NCBI GenBank assembly: GCA_017518255.1
Contig: JAFWVK010000104.1
Coordinates: forward strand, 1 to 32,604
DNA length: 32,604 nucleotides
Direction: 5' to 3'
Source: Oscillospiraceae bacterium
GTDB taxonomy: Bacteria; Bacillota; Clostridia; Oscillospirales; Ruminococcaceae
The translations under genes were made by a program, and so were the position numbers. This document shows, one piece after another, positions 24,946 to 32,604 of this stretch (position 1 is its first letter; every line of letters begins with the position of its first letter). The notes beneath the pieces were generated by a model. That model searched no databases. It was given only the letters and a program-made list of their open reading frames with translations, and had not been told where the DNA came from.

Positions 24946-26157
24946 ATGCGTAGAAAACTGTTCCTGCTTGTGATCTGTCTTGTCTGTTCTGTATGTTCCG
25001 TATCCTGTATCCCGTCGCCGGATTCCGGAAGAACAGAGGCGCAGAATCTGAACGGGCAAACGATGCAGCAGCTTCATTTGCCGGACGGAACGGAATCTAA
25101 AATGATTGCGGTCTGGATTCCCTATTTTATATGTGACAGGTTGTTTGAGAAATCCGATGAGATGACCGCGAAAGAAAATGTGAGGGAGTATCTTCAGGAA
25201 ATGCAGGTGTTCGGCGTGAATACTGTTTTTCTGCATGTATGCGCATTCGGGGAAAGTACCTATCCTTCTGCATATTATCCGATGACACCGACCGCAAACC
25301 GGCTGGATGAAACGGAGATTTTCCGGTCTGTATGCAGGCAGCTGAATTTGTCTCTCCATTTGTGGATCAATCCGCTCCGTTTGCAGTCAAAAGAATATAT
25401 GGATCTTCAGAGCGGCAGCTCGATGCTGACGCAATGGTATCAGAATGCAGAAAAGCGTTCATCCGCTCTTTCGGAATGGAACGGCAGATATTATCTCAAT
25501 CCGGCTGCCGAATCGACACGCAGCTTTTTGACCGGTGCGGTTCAGGAACTGATTGACCGGTATCATCCGGACGGTATCCACATTGACGATTATTTTTATC
25601 CGACGGAAGAAACGGCTTTTGACCGGACAGATTTTCAGAACTCCGGAGAAACAGATTTGTCCGCATGGCGCAGAAAGAATATCACGCAGCTCGTGGAAAG
25701 CATGAATAACGCGGTGCATCAGGCAAACCCGAAGACTGTTTTTTCAGTCAGCCCGCAGGGCAATCTGCTGAAAAACTATGAATCGCTCTATGCGGATGTT
25801 GCGGAATGGTGTCAGACCGGTGAATGCTGCGACCTGCTGATTCCGCAGATTTACTTCGGCTATCTGAACGAGCTCTGTCCGTTTGCCGAGACTGCCGCGG
25901 AGTGGCTTGCGCTTCCGCGCTCGGAAAAGGTCGGCATGGCAATCGGGCTGGCTGCCTATAAGATCGGAGAAGAGGATCTGTATGCGGGTGACGGGCAGTA
26001 TGAGTGGGTGAGAACCGAAGAAATTCTGGCGCGCCAGGCAGGGGAGATGCTTCGGGAACCGACAGCCTGCGGCATCGGACTGTATCATTCGGATTCGCTG
26101 CTTGCATTGTCCGCAAAAGAGAAGGATGCGCTGATCCGCAGTATCAAAGAGCAGTGA
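24946..26157 (+). CDS. GHL10/DUF187-type glycosidase-like lipoprotein
   Basis: A 403-residue protein. Residues 1-21 look like a lipoprotein signal, MRRKLFLLVICLVCSVCSVS then Cys21. The (beta/alpha)8-type domain of family GHL10 (PF02638) follows, with MIAVWIPYF, GVNTVFLHVCAFGESTYPS, LHLWINPLRLQ, YYLNPAAESTR, YHPDGIHIDDYFYP (acidic DD pair), TVFSVSPQGN and LLIPQIYFGY. Family members are surface or periplasmic enzymes thought to act on peptidoglycan or polysaccharide; the exact substrate is unproven. The open frame reaches back to a TTG at 24730, but the signal peptide and extended -10 argue for ATG 24946. The ribosome site is weak (AGAAAGG, about 13 bases away). Confidence 0.87.
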   Translation: MRRKLFLLVICLVCSVCSVSCIPSPDSGRTEAQNLNGQTMQQLHLPDGTESKMIAVWIPYFICDRLFEKSDEMTAKENVREYLQEMQVFGVNTVFLHVCAFGESTYPSAYYPMTPTANRLDETEIFRSVCRQLNLSLHLWINPLRLQSKEYMDLQSGSSMLTQWYQNAEKRSSALSEWNGRYYLNPAAESTRSFLTGAVQELIDRYHPDGIHIDDYFYPTEETAFDRTDFQNSGETDLSAWRRKNITQLVESMNNAVHQANPKTVFSVSPQGNLLKNYESLYADVAEWCQTGECCDLLIPQIYFGYLNELCPFAETAAEWLALPRSEKVGMAIGLAAYKIGEEDLYAGDGQYEWVRTEEILARQAGEMLREPTACGIGLYHSDSLLALSAKEKDALIRSIKEQ

Positions 26158-26271
26158 GGTGTTCAGTCAGCCGGAATCCTGCAAAGCGGAAGAAGAAAAG
26201 CGGGATTTCTGAAAAAAACCATAATATAAATGCTTTTTTTGCAATTCTACGCATTTTCCGGAAAGAATGCA

Positions 26272-26300
26272 TTGACTTTTGCATGAAATTATGCTAAACT
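26272..26300 (+). promoter_or_regulatory. Sigma-A promoter of the dockerin protein gene
   Basis: TTGACT (26272-26277), a 17-base spacer and TAAACT (26295-26300), with a leader of about 55 nt. Confidence 0.65.
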
Positions 26301-26360
26301 GGTAGCAGATTCTTTATGCTGTTTCTGTTATCATGCGCAATCGGAAAGGAATGATGAAAA

Positions 26361-27683
26361 ATGAAAATGAAATGCAGAATGTTGCTGTGTGCCGTCAGCG
26401 GAAGTCTTCTTACGGCGGCATCTGCGCTGCCCGTATGCCCGGCTTCTGCCGCGCAGGACGGCGAAGAAACCGAAATTGTCATGACGGCGGTAATCCGGAT
26501 GGACGGAACCTCCGTTCAGGCAGAGGGCGAAAATGTTACGGTTGACGGAACAAAAATCACCGTTTCCGCATCCGGCAATTACGAGTTTTCCGGAACACTC
26601 GATGACGGACAGATTATTGTGCATGTGCCGGATGAGAATACGGATGCCGAAACGGTAAAGCTGTTCTTTAACGGTGTGAATATCACCGGTCTGAGCGAAG
26701 CTCCGGTTCTTGTTGAAAATGCGGAGAATACTTCGATCAATCTTGTTGCGGATACGGAGAATTTCCTCTATGACGGCGAGAAATACACCAATACGACAGC
26801 GGTCATCTATGCTAAGGATGACATTACAATCAAGGGCGAAGGAAAACTGCGGATTGAGGCTGCATATCAGTACGGAATCCACTGCAACAATGATGTAAAG
26901 ATTACCGGCGGAACGGTGAAGGTCAAAACCCAAACCGGCGATGCAATCCGCGGCAAGACTTCTGTGCAGGTAAAAGGCGGAAACCTCGATATCAATTCCG
27001 AAGGGGACGGCATTAAATCCACAAAGGGCAAGGTTCTGATTTCCGGCGGAAACATTGATATCAAAGCCAGCAACGATGCGGTTCAGGCCGAGACTGCCCT
27101 TCAGATTTCCGGCGGAGTACTGAAAGCAAACGGAGACAGAGGCCTGAAAAATGAAGCCGGGTCCGTGGTGATAACCGGCGGTACGGTTCTGGCAACCGCG
27201 ACCGACGATCAGGTTGTCGGCTTGGATTCAACACAGTATGCAGTGATGTTTCAGACGAGCACCGAGCAGGTGAAGGATCAGATTATTGCACTGAAAAATA
27301 CTGCGGAAGACAAGATCTGTTTTGAGATGATTCCGGATAAAAAATTCGATTATGTCATGATCTCTGCTCCGGAGCTTACAGCCGATACGGCTTATACGCT
27401 TTTGATCGGCGGGAAGGAATGTGCAGAGTTCACGCTGACGGATACAATGACGGTGCTGGAGCCTGTGACGGTTCCTGCCGATGCGGCTGTCACGAATTTT
27501 GATATTGACTGCAACGGCGAGGAGAATATTCTGGATGCGATTTTCCTAGCCCGTCTTGTTCAGGAGGATACCACGCTTGCAGTAACCGATGAGTCTCTTG
27601 AGCGTTCCGATCTGAATGCGGACGGTTTTTTGACAGTGGCAGATACGACATTCTTGCTGCGCTATCTGGCAGGTTTACTCTGA
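26361..27683 (+). CDS. Secreted carbohydrate-binding (Cthe_2159-like) protein with C-terminal dockerin
   Basis: A 440-residue protein. The signal peptide is residues 1-30, cleaved after ASA. Residues about 60-300 form a right-handed beta-helix of the Cthe_2159/DUF4353 type, with repeated turns such as GIHCNNDVKITGGTVKVKT, GDAIRGKTSVQVKGGN, GDGIKSTKGKVLISGGN and NDAVQAETALQISGG. The family binds cellulose or acidic polysaccharide. A type I dockerin ends the protein (about 378-440), with two calcium-binding repeats, DIDCNGEENILDAIFLARLV and SDLNADGFLTVADTTFLLRY. It should dock onto a cohesin-bearing scaffoldin, so the organism probably has a cellulosome or a similar surface assembly; no cohesin gene is in the window. 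AAAGGA lies 10 bases before the ATG. It has its own promoter and terminator. Confidence 0.92.
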   Translation: MKMKCRMLLCAVSGSLLTAASALPVCPASAAQDGEETEIVMTAVIRMDGTSVQAEGENVTVDGTKITVSASGNYEFSGTLDDGQIIVHVPDENTDAETVKLFFNGVNITGLSEAPVLVENAENTSINLVADTENFLYDGEKYTNTTAVIYAKDDITIKGEGKLRIEAAYQYGIHCNNDVKITGGTVKVKTQTGDAIRGKTSVQVKGGNLDINSEGDGIKSTKGKVLISGGNIDIKASNDAVQAETALQISGGVLKANGDRGLKNEAGSVVITGGTVLATATDDQVVGLDSTQYAVMFQTSTEQVKDQIIALKNTAEDKICFEMIPDKKFDYVMISAPELTADTAYTLLIGGKECAEFTLTDTMTVLEPVTVPADAAVTNFDIDCNGEENILDAIFLARLVQEDTTLAVTDESLERSDLNADGFLTVADTTFLLRYLAGLL

Positions 27684-27685
27684 GT

Positions 27686-27719
27686 GCAAAATGCCCGGCT
27701 TTGTCCGGGCATTTTTTTT
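27686..27719 (+). terminator. Intrinsic terminator after the dockerin protein gene
   Basis: Stem ATGCCCGG / CCGGGCAT with loop CTTTGT, extended by AAA/TTT pairs, followed by a run of eight T. Confidence 0.92.
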
Positions 27720-27812
27720 GCAGTTTTTCTGATTTTTGATGAATGAAAAACAGCCTGAAACCGGTTCGTAAAAATTTTTTTGCCTGAAATGTAAAAAAAT
27801 AACAAAAACCAC

Positions 27813-27841
27813 TTGAAATTCTTTCAAAAAAATGGTATAAT
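27813..27841 (+). promoter_or_regulatory. Sigma-A promoter of the giant LRR gene
   Basis: TTGAAA (27813-27818), a 17-base spacer and TATAAT (27836-27841) within an AT-rich stretch, giving a leader of about 80 nt. A small inverted repeat AATTG, AAAT, CAATT lies at 27848-27861, at the predicted transcription start. Confidence 0.8.
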
Positions 27842-27928
27842 AATTCTAATTGAAATCAATTGTTCCAAAAAGCTTTTGTATACTATTCTACAAGTTTAAT
27901 CTTGATGCTAAAAAGGAGGCACTGAAGC

Positions 27929-30900
27929 ATGGGGGAGCGCATTTTTACACGAGATGATGCCAAAAGTCTGATCCGGTCAAATACCGATAAGGTAAAGCTG
28001 CCGTCCGATTTTACGGTGATCGGAACCGGAGCATTGGCGGGCTTTTCTCAATTGAAGGAACTGGTGATTCCGGAAGGCGTGAAAAAAATATCAAAGCATG
28101 CATTTTTTACCCGCAGTTTTCGCAATACCAGCTCCCTGGAACGTCTGACAATTCCTTCTTCGCTGAAAGAGTTTGAGCACTGGTGCTTTTATGACTGCGA
28201 TTCTCTGAAAACCATCAATCTGCCTGCTGATTTTCCGGAAGCCAAGGCAGTGGAACTCTTTATCCATTGCCCCGGTGCGACGCTGAATTTCGGCAAGAAA
28301 CTGCTGTTTGCCACACGCTCGACAACGGTGCAGCAGATTATAGATCAGACTTCCGGTATTCTTTCTCAGGGTGCCGGCACCATGCTGACAGTGGAAAAAG
28401 ACGGAACGCTGAAAATTCCGTCGAGCTATATTGCAATTCAGCCGCACGGACTTCGCGGGCTTGCCAGCCGCGGCATCAAAAAGATTATCATTCCGTCCGG
28501 TGTCCGCATCATTGCTGCAAACGCTTTTTCCTTCCTGGATACGCTTGAGGAAATCATCGTGGAATCCGGCACAACCGTCATCGACAACGGTGCGTTTGCC
28601 GGCTGTAAGCGGCTGCGTTCGATTGTGATTCCGGAAACGGTTACTGAAATCGGTGCAGGTGCATTTATGAATCTGCCGAATCTGGAAAGCATCCGGCTTC
28701 CGCAGAATCTCACGGAGATCTGTGACGATACATTCAGCGGCGACATTAAGCTGCGGAAGGTGCATTTCGGCAACAAAATTACCAGAATCGGAGCAGGTGC
28801 CTTTAACGGCTGTACGTCCCTGCAAAGCATGATGCTGCCCGATTCCGTAAAAACGATCGGTACCAGTGCGTTCTGGGAGTGCTCTTCGCTTCAGCGCCTC
28901 TATATTCCGGAAGGCTGCGAATCCCTCAGTCAGTCTTCTCTGGCGAACTGCCCGTCTCTTCAGACGCTCTATATGCCGAGAATCATTCATGATGAAATAG
29001 AAAACAAGCGTATCTTCGGCGAATTGACCAATCCGACCGTAACATGGCTTGACGGCATCTCTGCAAAACCTGTCTGGGATGATGAGGAGCAGCTGCCGTC
29101 TTCGGAATCGGTAATCGAAGCATTTTCCATTCCTGTTCCGAATGCGCAGCAGCCTGCGAAAACACCGGTTGCGCAGATTCTGCCTTCCGACGTACCGGTT
29201 CAGTCTGCTTTCCGTTCCGTCGCCGCGCAGACTCCCGATATGCCTTCTGTCGGACTGATGCCCGAAGCTTCTGCTCCGGCACCGGCGCCTCAGGCAGCCC
29301 AGGCAGTACAGCCTTCCGATGCGCAGCAGTCTGCGGTTGATTCCGAAACGGTTCGCAGACTGGAACAGACGATTACCCAGATGCAGCAGCAGATGGCTGC
29401 AATGGGCGCACAGCAGACGGCAGCCGCGCCTGCACAGCCTGAGGTCAGCAGTGAGACAATTGCTTCGCTGAGTCAGGAGATTTCTGCGATTCAGAAGTCA
29501 ATCGGCGATGTGCATACGGCGCAGGCTTCGGCTGAAGAGTTACAGTCAATCCGACAGAAGATTGATGCGATGGACGAAGTCAAAACCCGTATGGATCAGC
29601 TTGCCGCCAATCAGGAATCCGTTCAGGCGAAGGTCGAGGCTCTCTCCGGCGTCCAGAGCAAAGTGGATGAGATCTCCGAAATCCGGGAAAAGGTCGATGC
29701 ACTTTCCGATGTGCAGGATAAAGTCGAAGCTTTGTCCGATGTGGAAGAAAAAATCAGCGTCATTCCGGAACTTCAGCAGAAAGTTGAAGAAATGTCTGAT
29801 TTGCAGGAAAAGGTCAATGCGATTTCCGATAATGCGGATACCATTAGCCAGATTCAGGATATGGCGGAAGCAATCTCTGATATTCAGGAAAAAGTGGATA
29901 CCATTGCCGAAGCACAGGATAAGATTGATGCGATTCCGCAGATGCAGGAAAAGGTCGAGGCAATTACGGAATTACAGGAAAAAGTCAGCGTGATTCCGGA
30001 AATTCAGCAGACGGTCGCACAGATTTCCGAACGGCAGGAACAGCAGGTTGCAACGGCTGCGGTGTCTGCGGATACTGCGCAGCCTGAAACGAAAGAGGAT
30101 CATGAGATTGCTGCGCCTGCTTCCAATCTTGCCAAAGAAGCCTATGAGCAAACTGCAAAGTCGGTTGAACAGGCTCAGGAATACGGCAAACTGGATCAGT
30201 CTATTTCGTTTGTTCCGGTACACCGGGGAGAATACGGCGCCGAGGACAAAGTCTTTACGCATGAAATTTCCAAGCCGATGCCCGGTCCTGTTGAGCGCAG
30301 CGCTGCCTTGAAACAGTACACGGTGATTGCATCCCGTGCCTTCCTCGGCTCGGAGGGCGGTGAACGGTTTGAAATTCCGGAGGGTATACGCAGAGTTGAG
30401 ACACAGGCTTTCTGGGATTGCCCGCGTCTCCTTGCGCTGGAGATCCCGAAATCCCTGACGGAAGTGGAACCGGATGCATTCTCCGGCTGTTCGCGTCTGT
30501 CGGATGTGTATCTCTGCGAGGGATTCCCGGATAAAAAGGCTGTGGAATTTTTCCTGTTCCGTCCGGAGGTAAAACTCCATTGGCCGAGAAAGGGCTTCCT
30601 TTCCAGGGCGAGAGTTGCTGCTGTTTCCGAACTGATGGAGCAGTATGATGATATTTTGACTGCTCAGAAAGCCAAAAAACTGGTTGTACGCGATCATATT
30701 CTGCAAATACCGGAGGGCTATACCGTTCTGGCTCCGTATTTTGCAAAGGAGCTTGATTTGCGGAAGGATGAGCCGGAGCATGTTCTGAAAACGGTTTATC
30801 TGCCGAAATCACTGCGCCGGATCAGTGCATATGCGTTTGCCGGATTGGATGAACTGGTACATATTGTTCTGCCGGAAGGCTTGCAGATCGTTGATATGAA

Positions 30901-32604
30901 TGCCTTTACCGGCTGCCTCGGTCCGCACCGCCTGGTTCTGCCGGACTCGGTCAGCTATCTCGGACCGTATGCCTTTGCAGCACCCTGTCAGTATGAGCAG
31001 ATCCGTCTGCCGAATACCTTGCAGGAGATTCCCTCCAATCTGTTCTCGAACTGCAATACGCTTGTGACACTCCGTATACCGGATTCTGTAGAAAAAATCG
31101 GAGATATGGCGCTTTCCGGCTGTACTGCTCTGACCAATCTGACCGTTCCGAAGCGGTTTGAGGAGCAGCTTCCGGCGATCCTTGACGGTCCGGTTAAAAT
31201 CAATGTAATCTTCAATGAGGAGAGTAATTCCCGTTATTCGGAGGCTGCGCCTGATTCGCTGCTTTCTGTTGTATCGCCTTCCTATCCGAATGTGGTCGAG
31301 CAGCGTATCTTTACAGCGGAAATCAGCAAGCAGTGTGCGAATTTTGCCGAGCGCCTGAATGCAATGCATACTCATCCGGTAATCGGCAGTTATGCACTGA
31401 CCGAAATGGCGAATCAGACAAAATTTGAAATACCGCTCGGCGTGCTGCGCCTTTGCAGCTATGCGTTCGGAAATAATACCCGTCTGATGACACTGACCAT
31501 ACCGAAAGCTTTGACGGAATTTGAACATGCGGCATTCTATTACTGCCATAAGCTGCGTGATGTGTTCCTGCCTGAGGAATTTGACAGAAACATGGCTGCC
31601 GTGCTGTTTATGTATCAGCCGTCCATTCTGATCAGCTTCGGCAATTCGCGTGCAATCCGTGCGCGTCAGCTGATGCTGGAATGCCCGTGGATGCTCTCTG
31701 CCGGCAATTCCTCCGATCTTCCGATTGACCGGACGGGAACGCTTCAGGTTCCGGAGGGGTATCTGGTTCTTGCATCCTATTTGTATCACGGCATCATGCG
31801 CCGTGATGAACTGCGCCGCATTCTGGTTCCCGGTTCTGTCAAACTGATCGGATTCAATTCAATATCCAATATCCGGAATCTGGAAGAGATCGTATTTGAA
31901 GCAGGACTGGAAGCACTGGAACCGGAGGCAATCAATTCCTGTCCGAATCTGAAACGGATTGTTTTGCCGTATACGCTGGATTTCCTTGGCGTGAATCCGT
32001 TTACGGACTGCCCGGAGCTTCAGGAGCTTGTCATGCCGCGTAAATTTGAGGACAGAGCAGCTGAAATTGTCCGCGCCTGCCCGAAGGTGAAGATTTACTG
32101 GTGTGAAGAAGAACCGGAAGATGATTTGACAGTTGAGCAGACGGACAGCGCTGCGGAGGATGATTCTGTAACCGAGGTACTTCTGGATGAAGCAGTTCTT
32201 GATGCAGAAAAGCAAATGATTCCGGAAGAACCCGCAGCAGTTGAAGAGCCGGCTGCAATTGAGGCAGCCGAAGAGACTAAGGTAACCGAAGCAGAGGAAG
32301 AATCCGAAGAAGAGGAAGAATCCGAAGAAGAGGAAGAATCCGAAGAAGAGGAAGAGTCCGAAGAAGAGGAAGAATCCGAAGAAGAGGAAGAATCCGTAGA
32401 AGAGGAAGAGTCCGAAGAAGAGGAAGAATCCGAAGAAGAGGAAGAATCCGAAGCAGAAGAGGAAGAGTCCGAAGCAGAAGAGGAAGAGTCCGAAGAAGAG
32501 GAAGAGTCCGAAGAAGAGGAAGAGTCCGAAGCAGACGAGGAAGAGCCCGAAGAAGAGGAAGAGTCCGAAGAAGAGGAAGAATCCGAAGAAGAGGAAGAAT
32601 CCGA
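27929..32604 (+). CDS. Giant BspA-type leucine-rich-repeat protein with coiled coil and acidic tail (3' end beyond window)
   Basis: Open for 1558 codons from ATG 27929 (AAGGAGG 9 bases upstream) to the window edge. The protein begins MGERIFTRDDAKSLIRSNTD and has no signal peptide or membrane helix in the visible part. LRR block 1 (about 23-365) has LRR_5/BspA repeats such as VTEIGAGAFMNLPNLESIRLP. A Pro/Ala/Gln linker (about 385-470) is followed by a coiled coil (about 472-705). Its core, from residue 565, is about fifteen 10-residue units like VQDKVEALSD. LRR blocks 2 (about 794-1075) and 3 (about 1131-1370) follow. From about 1391 the protein is acidic, and from about 1455 it consists of ESEEEE-type hexapeptides to the edge. 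BspA-type LRRs are usually secreted adhesins; the missing export signal suggests a cytoplasmic scaffold or an unrecognised export route. Function unknown. Confidence 0.88.
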   Translation, partial: MGERIFTRDDAKSLIRSNTDKVKLPSDFTVIGTGALAGFSQLKELVIPEGVKKISKHAFFTRSFRNTSSLERLTIPSSLKEFEHWCFYDCDSLKTINLPADFPEAKAVELFIHCPGATLNFGKKLLFATRSTTVQQIIDQTSGILSQGAGTMLTVEKDGTLKIPSSYIAIQPHGLRGLASRGIKKIIIPSGVRIIAANAFSFLDTLEEIIVESGTTVIDNGAFAGCKRLRSIVIPETVTEIGAGAFMNLPNLESIRLPQNLTEICDDTFSGDIKLRKVHFGNKITRIGAGAFNGCTSLQSMMLPDSVKTIGTSAFWECSSLQRLYIPEGCESLSQSSLANCPSLQTLYMPRIIHDEIENKRIFGELTNPTVTWLDGISAKPVWDDEEQLPSSESVIEAFSIPVPNAQQPAKTPVAQILPSDVPVQSAFRSVAAQTPDMPSVGLMPEASAPAPAPQAAQAVQPSDAQQSAVDSETVRRLEQTITQMQQQMAAMGAQQTAAAPAQPEVSSETIASLSQEISAIQKSIGDVHTAQASAEELQSIRQKIDAMDEVKTRMDQLAANQESVQAKVEALSGVQSKVDEISEIREKVDALSDVQDKVEALSDVEEKISVIPELQQKVEEMSDLQEKVNAISDNADTISQIQDMAEAISDIQEKVDTIAEAQDKIDAIPQMQEKVEAITELQEKVSVIPEIQQTVAQISERQEQQVATAAVSADTAQPETKEDHEIAAPASNLAKEAYEQTAKSVEQAQEYGKLDQSISFVPVHRGEYGAEDKVFTHEISKPMPGPVERSAALKQYTVIASRAFLGSEGGERFEIPEGIRRVETQAFWDCPRLLALEIPKSLTEVEPDAFSGCSRLSDVYLCEGFPDKKAVEFFLFRPEVKLHWPRKGFLSRARVAAVSELMEQYDDILTAQKAKKLVVRDHILQIPEGYTVLAPYFAKELDLRKDEPEHVLKTVYLPKSLRRISAYAFAGLDELVHIVLPEGLQIVDMNAFTGCLGPHRLVLPDSVSYLGPYAFAAPCQYEQIRLPNTLQEIPSNLFSNCNTLVTLRIPDSVEKIGDMALSGCTALTNLTVPKRFEEQLPAILDGPVKINVIFNEESNSRYSEAAPDSLLSVVSPSYPNVVEQRIFTAEISKQCANFAERLNAMHTHPVIGSYALTEMANQTKFEIPLGVLRLCSYAFGNNTRLMTLTIPKALTEFEHAAFYYCHKLRDVFLPEEFDRNMAAVLFMYQPSILISFGNSRAIRARQLMLECPWMLSAGNSSDLPIDRTGTLQVPEGYLVLASYLYHGIMRRDELRRILVPGSVKLIGFNSISNIRNLEEIVFEAGLEALEPEAINSCPNLKRIVLPYTLDFLGVNPFTDCPELQELVMPRKFEDRAAEIVRACPKVKIYWCEEEPEDDLTVEQTDSAAEDDSVTEVLLDEAVLDAEKQMIPEEPAAVEEPAAIEAAEETKVTEAEEESEEEEESEEEEESEEEEESEEEEESEEEEESVEEEESEEEEESEEEEESEAEEEESEAEEEESEEEEESEEEEESEADEEEPEEEEESEEEEESEEEEES
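29621..30045 (+). repeat. 30-bp-period coding repeats (10-residue coiled-coil units)
   Basis: Within the giant LRR gene, about fifteen diverged 10-residue units share the pattern [V/I/L]Q[E/D]KV[D/E][A/E][L/I]S[D/E]. Examples are VQAKVEALSG, VQDKVEALSD, LQQKVEEMSD and MQEKVEAITE. The nucleotide sequences have drifted, so the repeat is old and kept at protein level. Confidence 0.8.
32290..32604 (+). repeat. 18-bp tandem repeats coding an acidic ESEEEE tail
   Basis: Near-perfect tandem units of GAAGAAGAGGAAGAATCC (six residues, EEEEES) with variants of 21 bp that add an alanine codon (SEAEEEE). About seventeen units are visible up to the window edge. Such low-complexity DNA is prone to copy-number change and to assembly collapse, but the unit lengths keep the frame. 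Confidence 0.93.

Noticed and set aside
26158..26235. Terminator after the GHL10 lipoprotein gene
   Set aside because: AATCCTGC / GCGGGATT can form an 8-bp stem but with a 17-base loop and no following T-run; left uncalled.
28091..28990. 299-codon open frame on the minus strand
   Set aside because: Antisense shadow of the LRR repeats in the giant gene; no domain, no start signal.

Overview
The window looks like a chromosomal segment of a Gram-positive gut or rumen Clostridia, most likely Oscillospiraceae and Ruminococcus-like. This is inferred from the AGGAGG-type ribosome binding sites, near-consensus sigma-A promoters with 17-bp spacers, a dockerin-bearing secreted protein, a GGGtGRT/NifU-like gene pair, C-GCAxxG-C-C and YhfC/PrsW proteins, and a BspA-type leucine-rich-repeat giant. 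No rRNA, tRNA, CRISPR array, prophage or transposase gene was seen.

Layout. 1-1668 (minus): a two-gene operon of a NifU-like Fe-S scaffold homologue and a GGGtGRT protein cut by the window edge. 1991-3845 (plus): a small C-GCAxxG-C-C redox protein overlapping an AzgA/PbuG-type purine permease, closed by a strong terminator. 3887-5991 (minus): prfA (release factor 1) overlapping a Sua5-type threonylcarbamoyl-AMP synthase, both translation genes. 5992-6756: a 765-bp non-coding stretch holding a hairpin-rich, MITE-like element.

6757-15638 (plus): an eight-gene sugar/glycan operon behind a near-consensus promoter. It starts with a GtrA flippase-like protein and ends with a GtrB-like polyprenyl-phosphate glycosyltransferase. 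In between are a ThDP enzyme of the acetolactate synthase superfamily, a NeuB-cupin fusion, an extended SDR reductase/epimerase, a sugar C-methyltransferase, an FkbM methyltransferase with an N-terminal Rossmann domain, and a HAD phosphatase. Together they suggest synthesis of an unusual, probably branched or methylated sugar acid or deoxysugar, its loading on a lipid carrier and flipping across the membrane. The product is not deducible from the sequence.

15726-16417: hisI and hisE, overlapping by 4 bp. 16529-17326: a cysteine-rich protein of unknown function. 17432-20111: ligA (NAD-dependent DNA ligase) and a YhfC-type intramembrane protease. 20439-21773 (minus): a PrsW-type intramembrane protease with a Tyr/Pro-rich repeat tail. 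The two proteases converge on a second hairpin-flanked element. 21985-23865: a DegV fatty-acid-binding protein and an AEC transporter. 23921-24544 (minus): a LysE-family exporter. 24946-27683: a GHL10-type glycosidase-like lipoprotein and a dockerin-bearing carbohydrate-binding protein. 27929 to the window end: a giant LRR protein without a signal peptide, carrying a 10-residue-repeat coiled coil and a long ESEEEE-repeat acidic tail, incomplete at the edge.

The most interesting points are the glycan operon with its NeuB-cupin fusion, the giant apparently non-secreted LRR/coiled-coil/acidic protein, and two intergenic elements (about 6117-6368 and 20157-20381). These elements share end motifs, and each sits between two copies of its own local hairpin.
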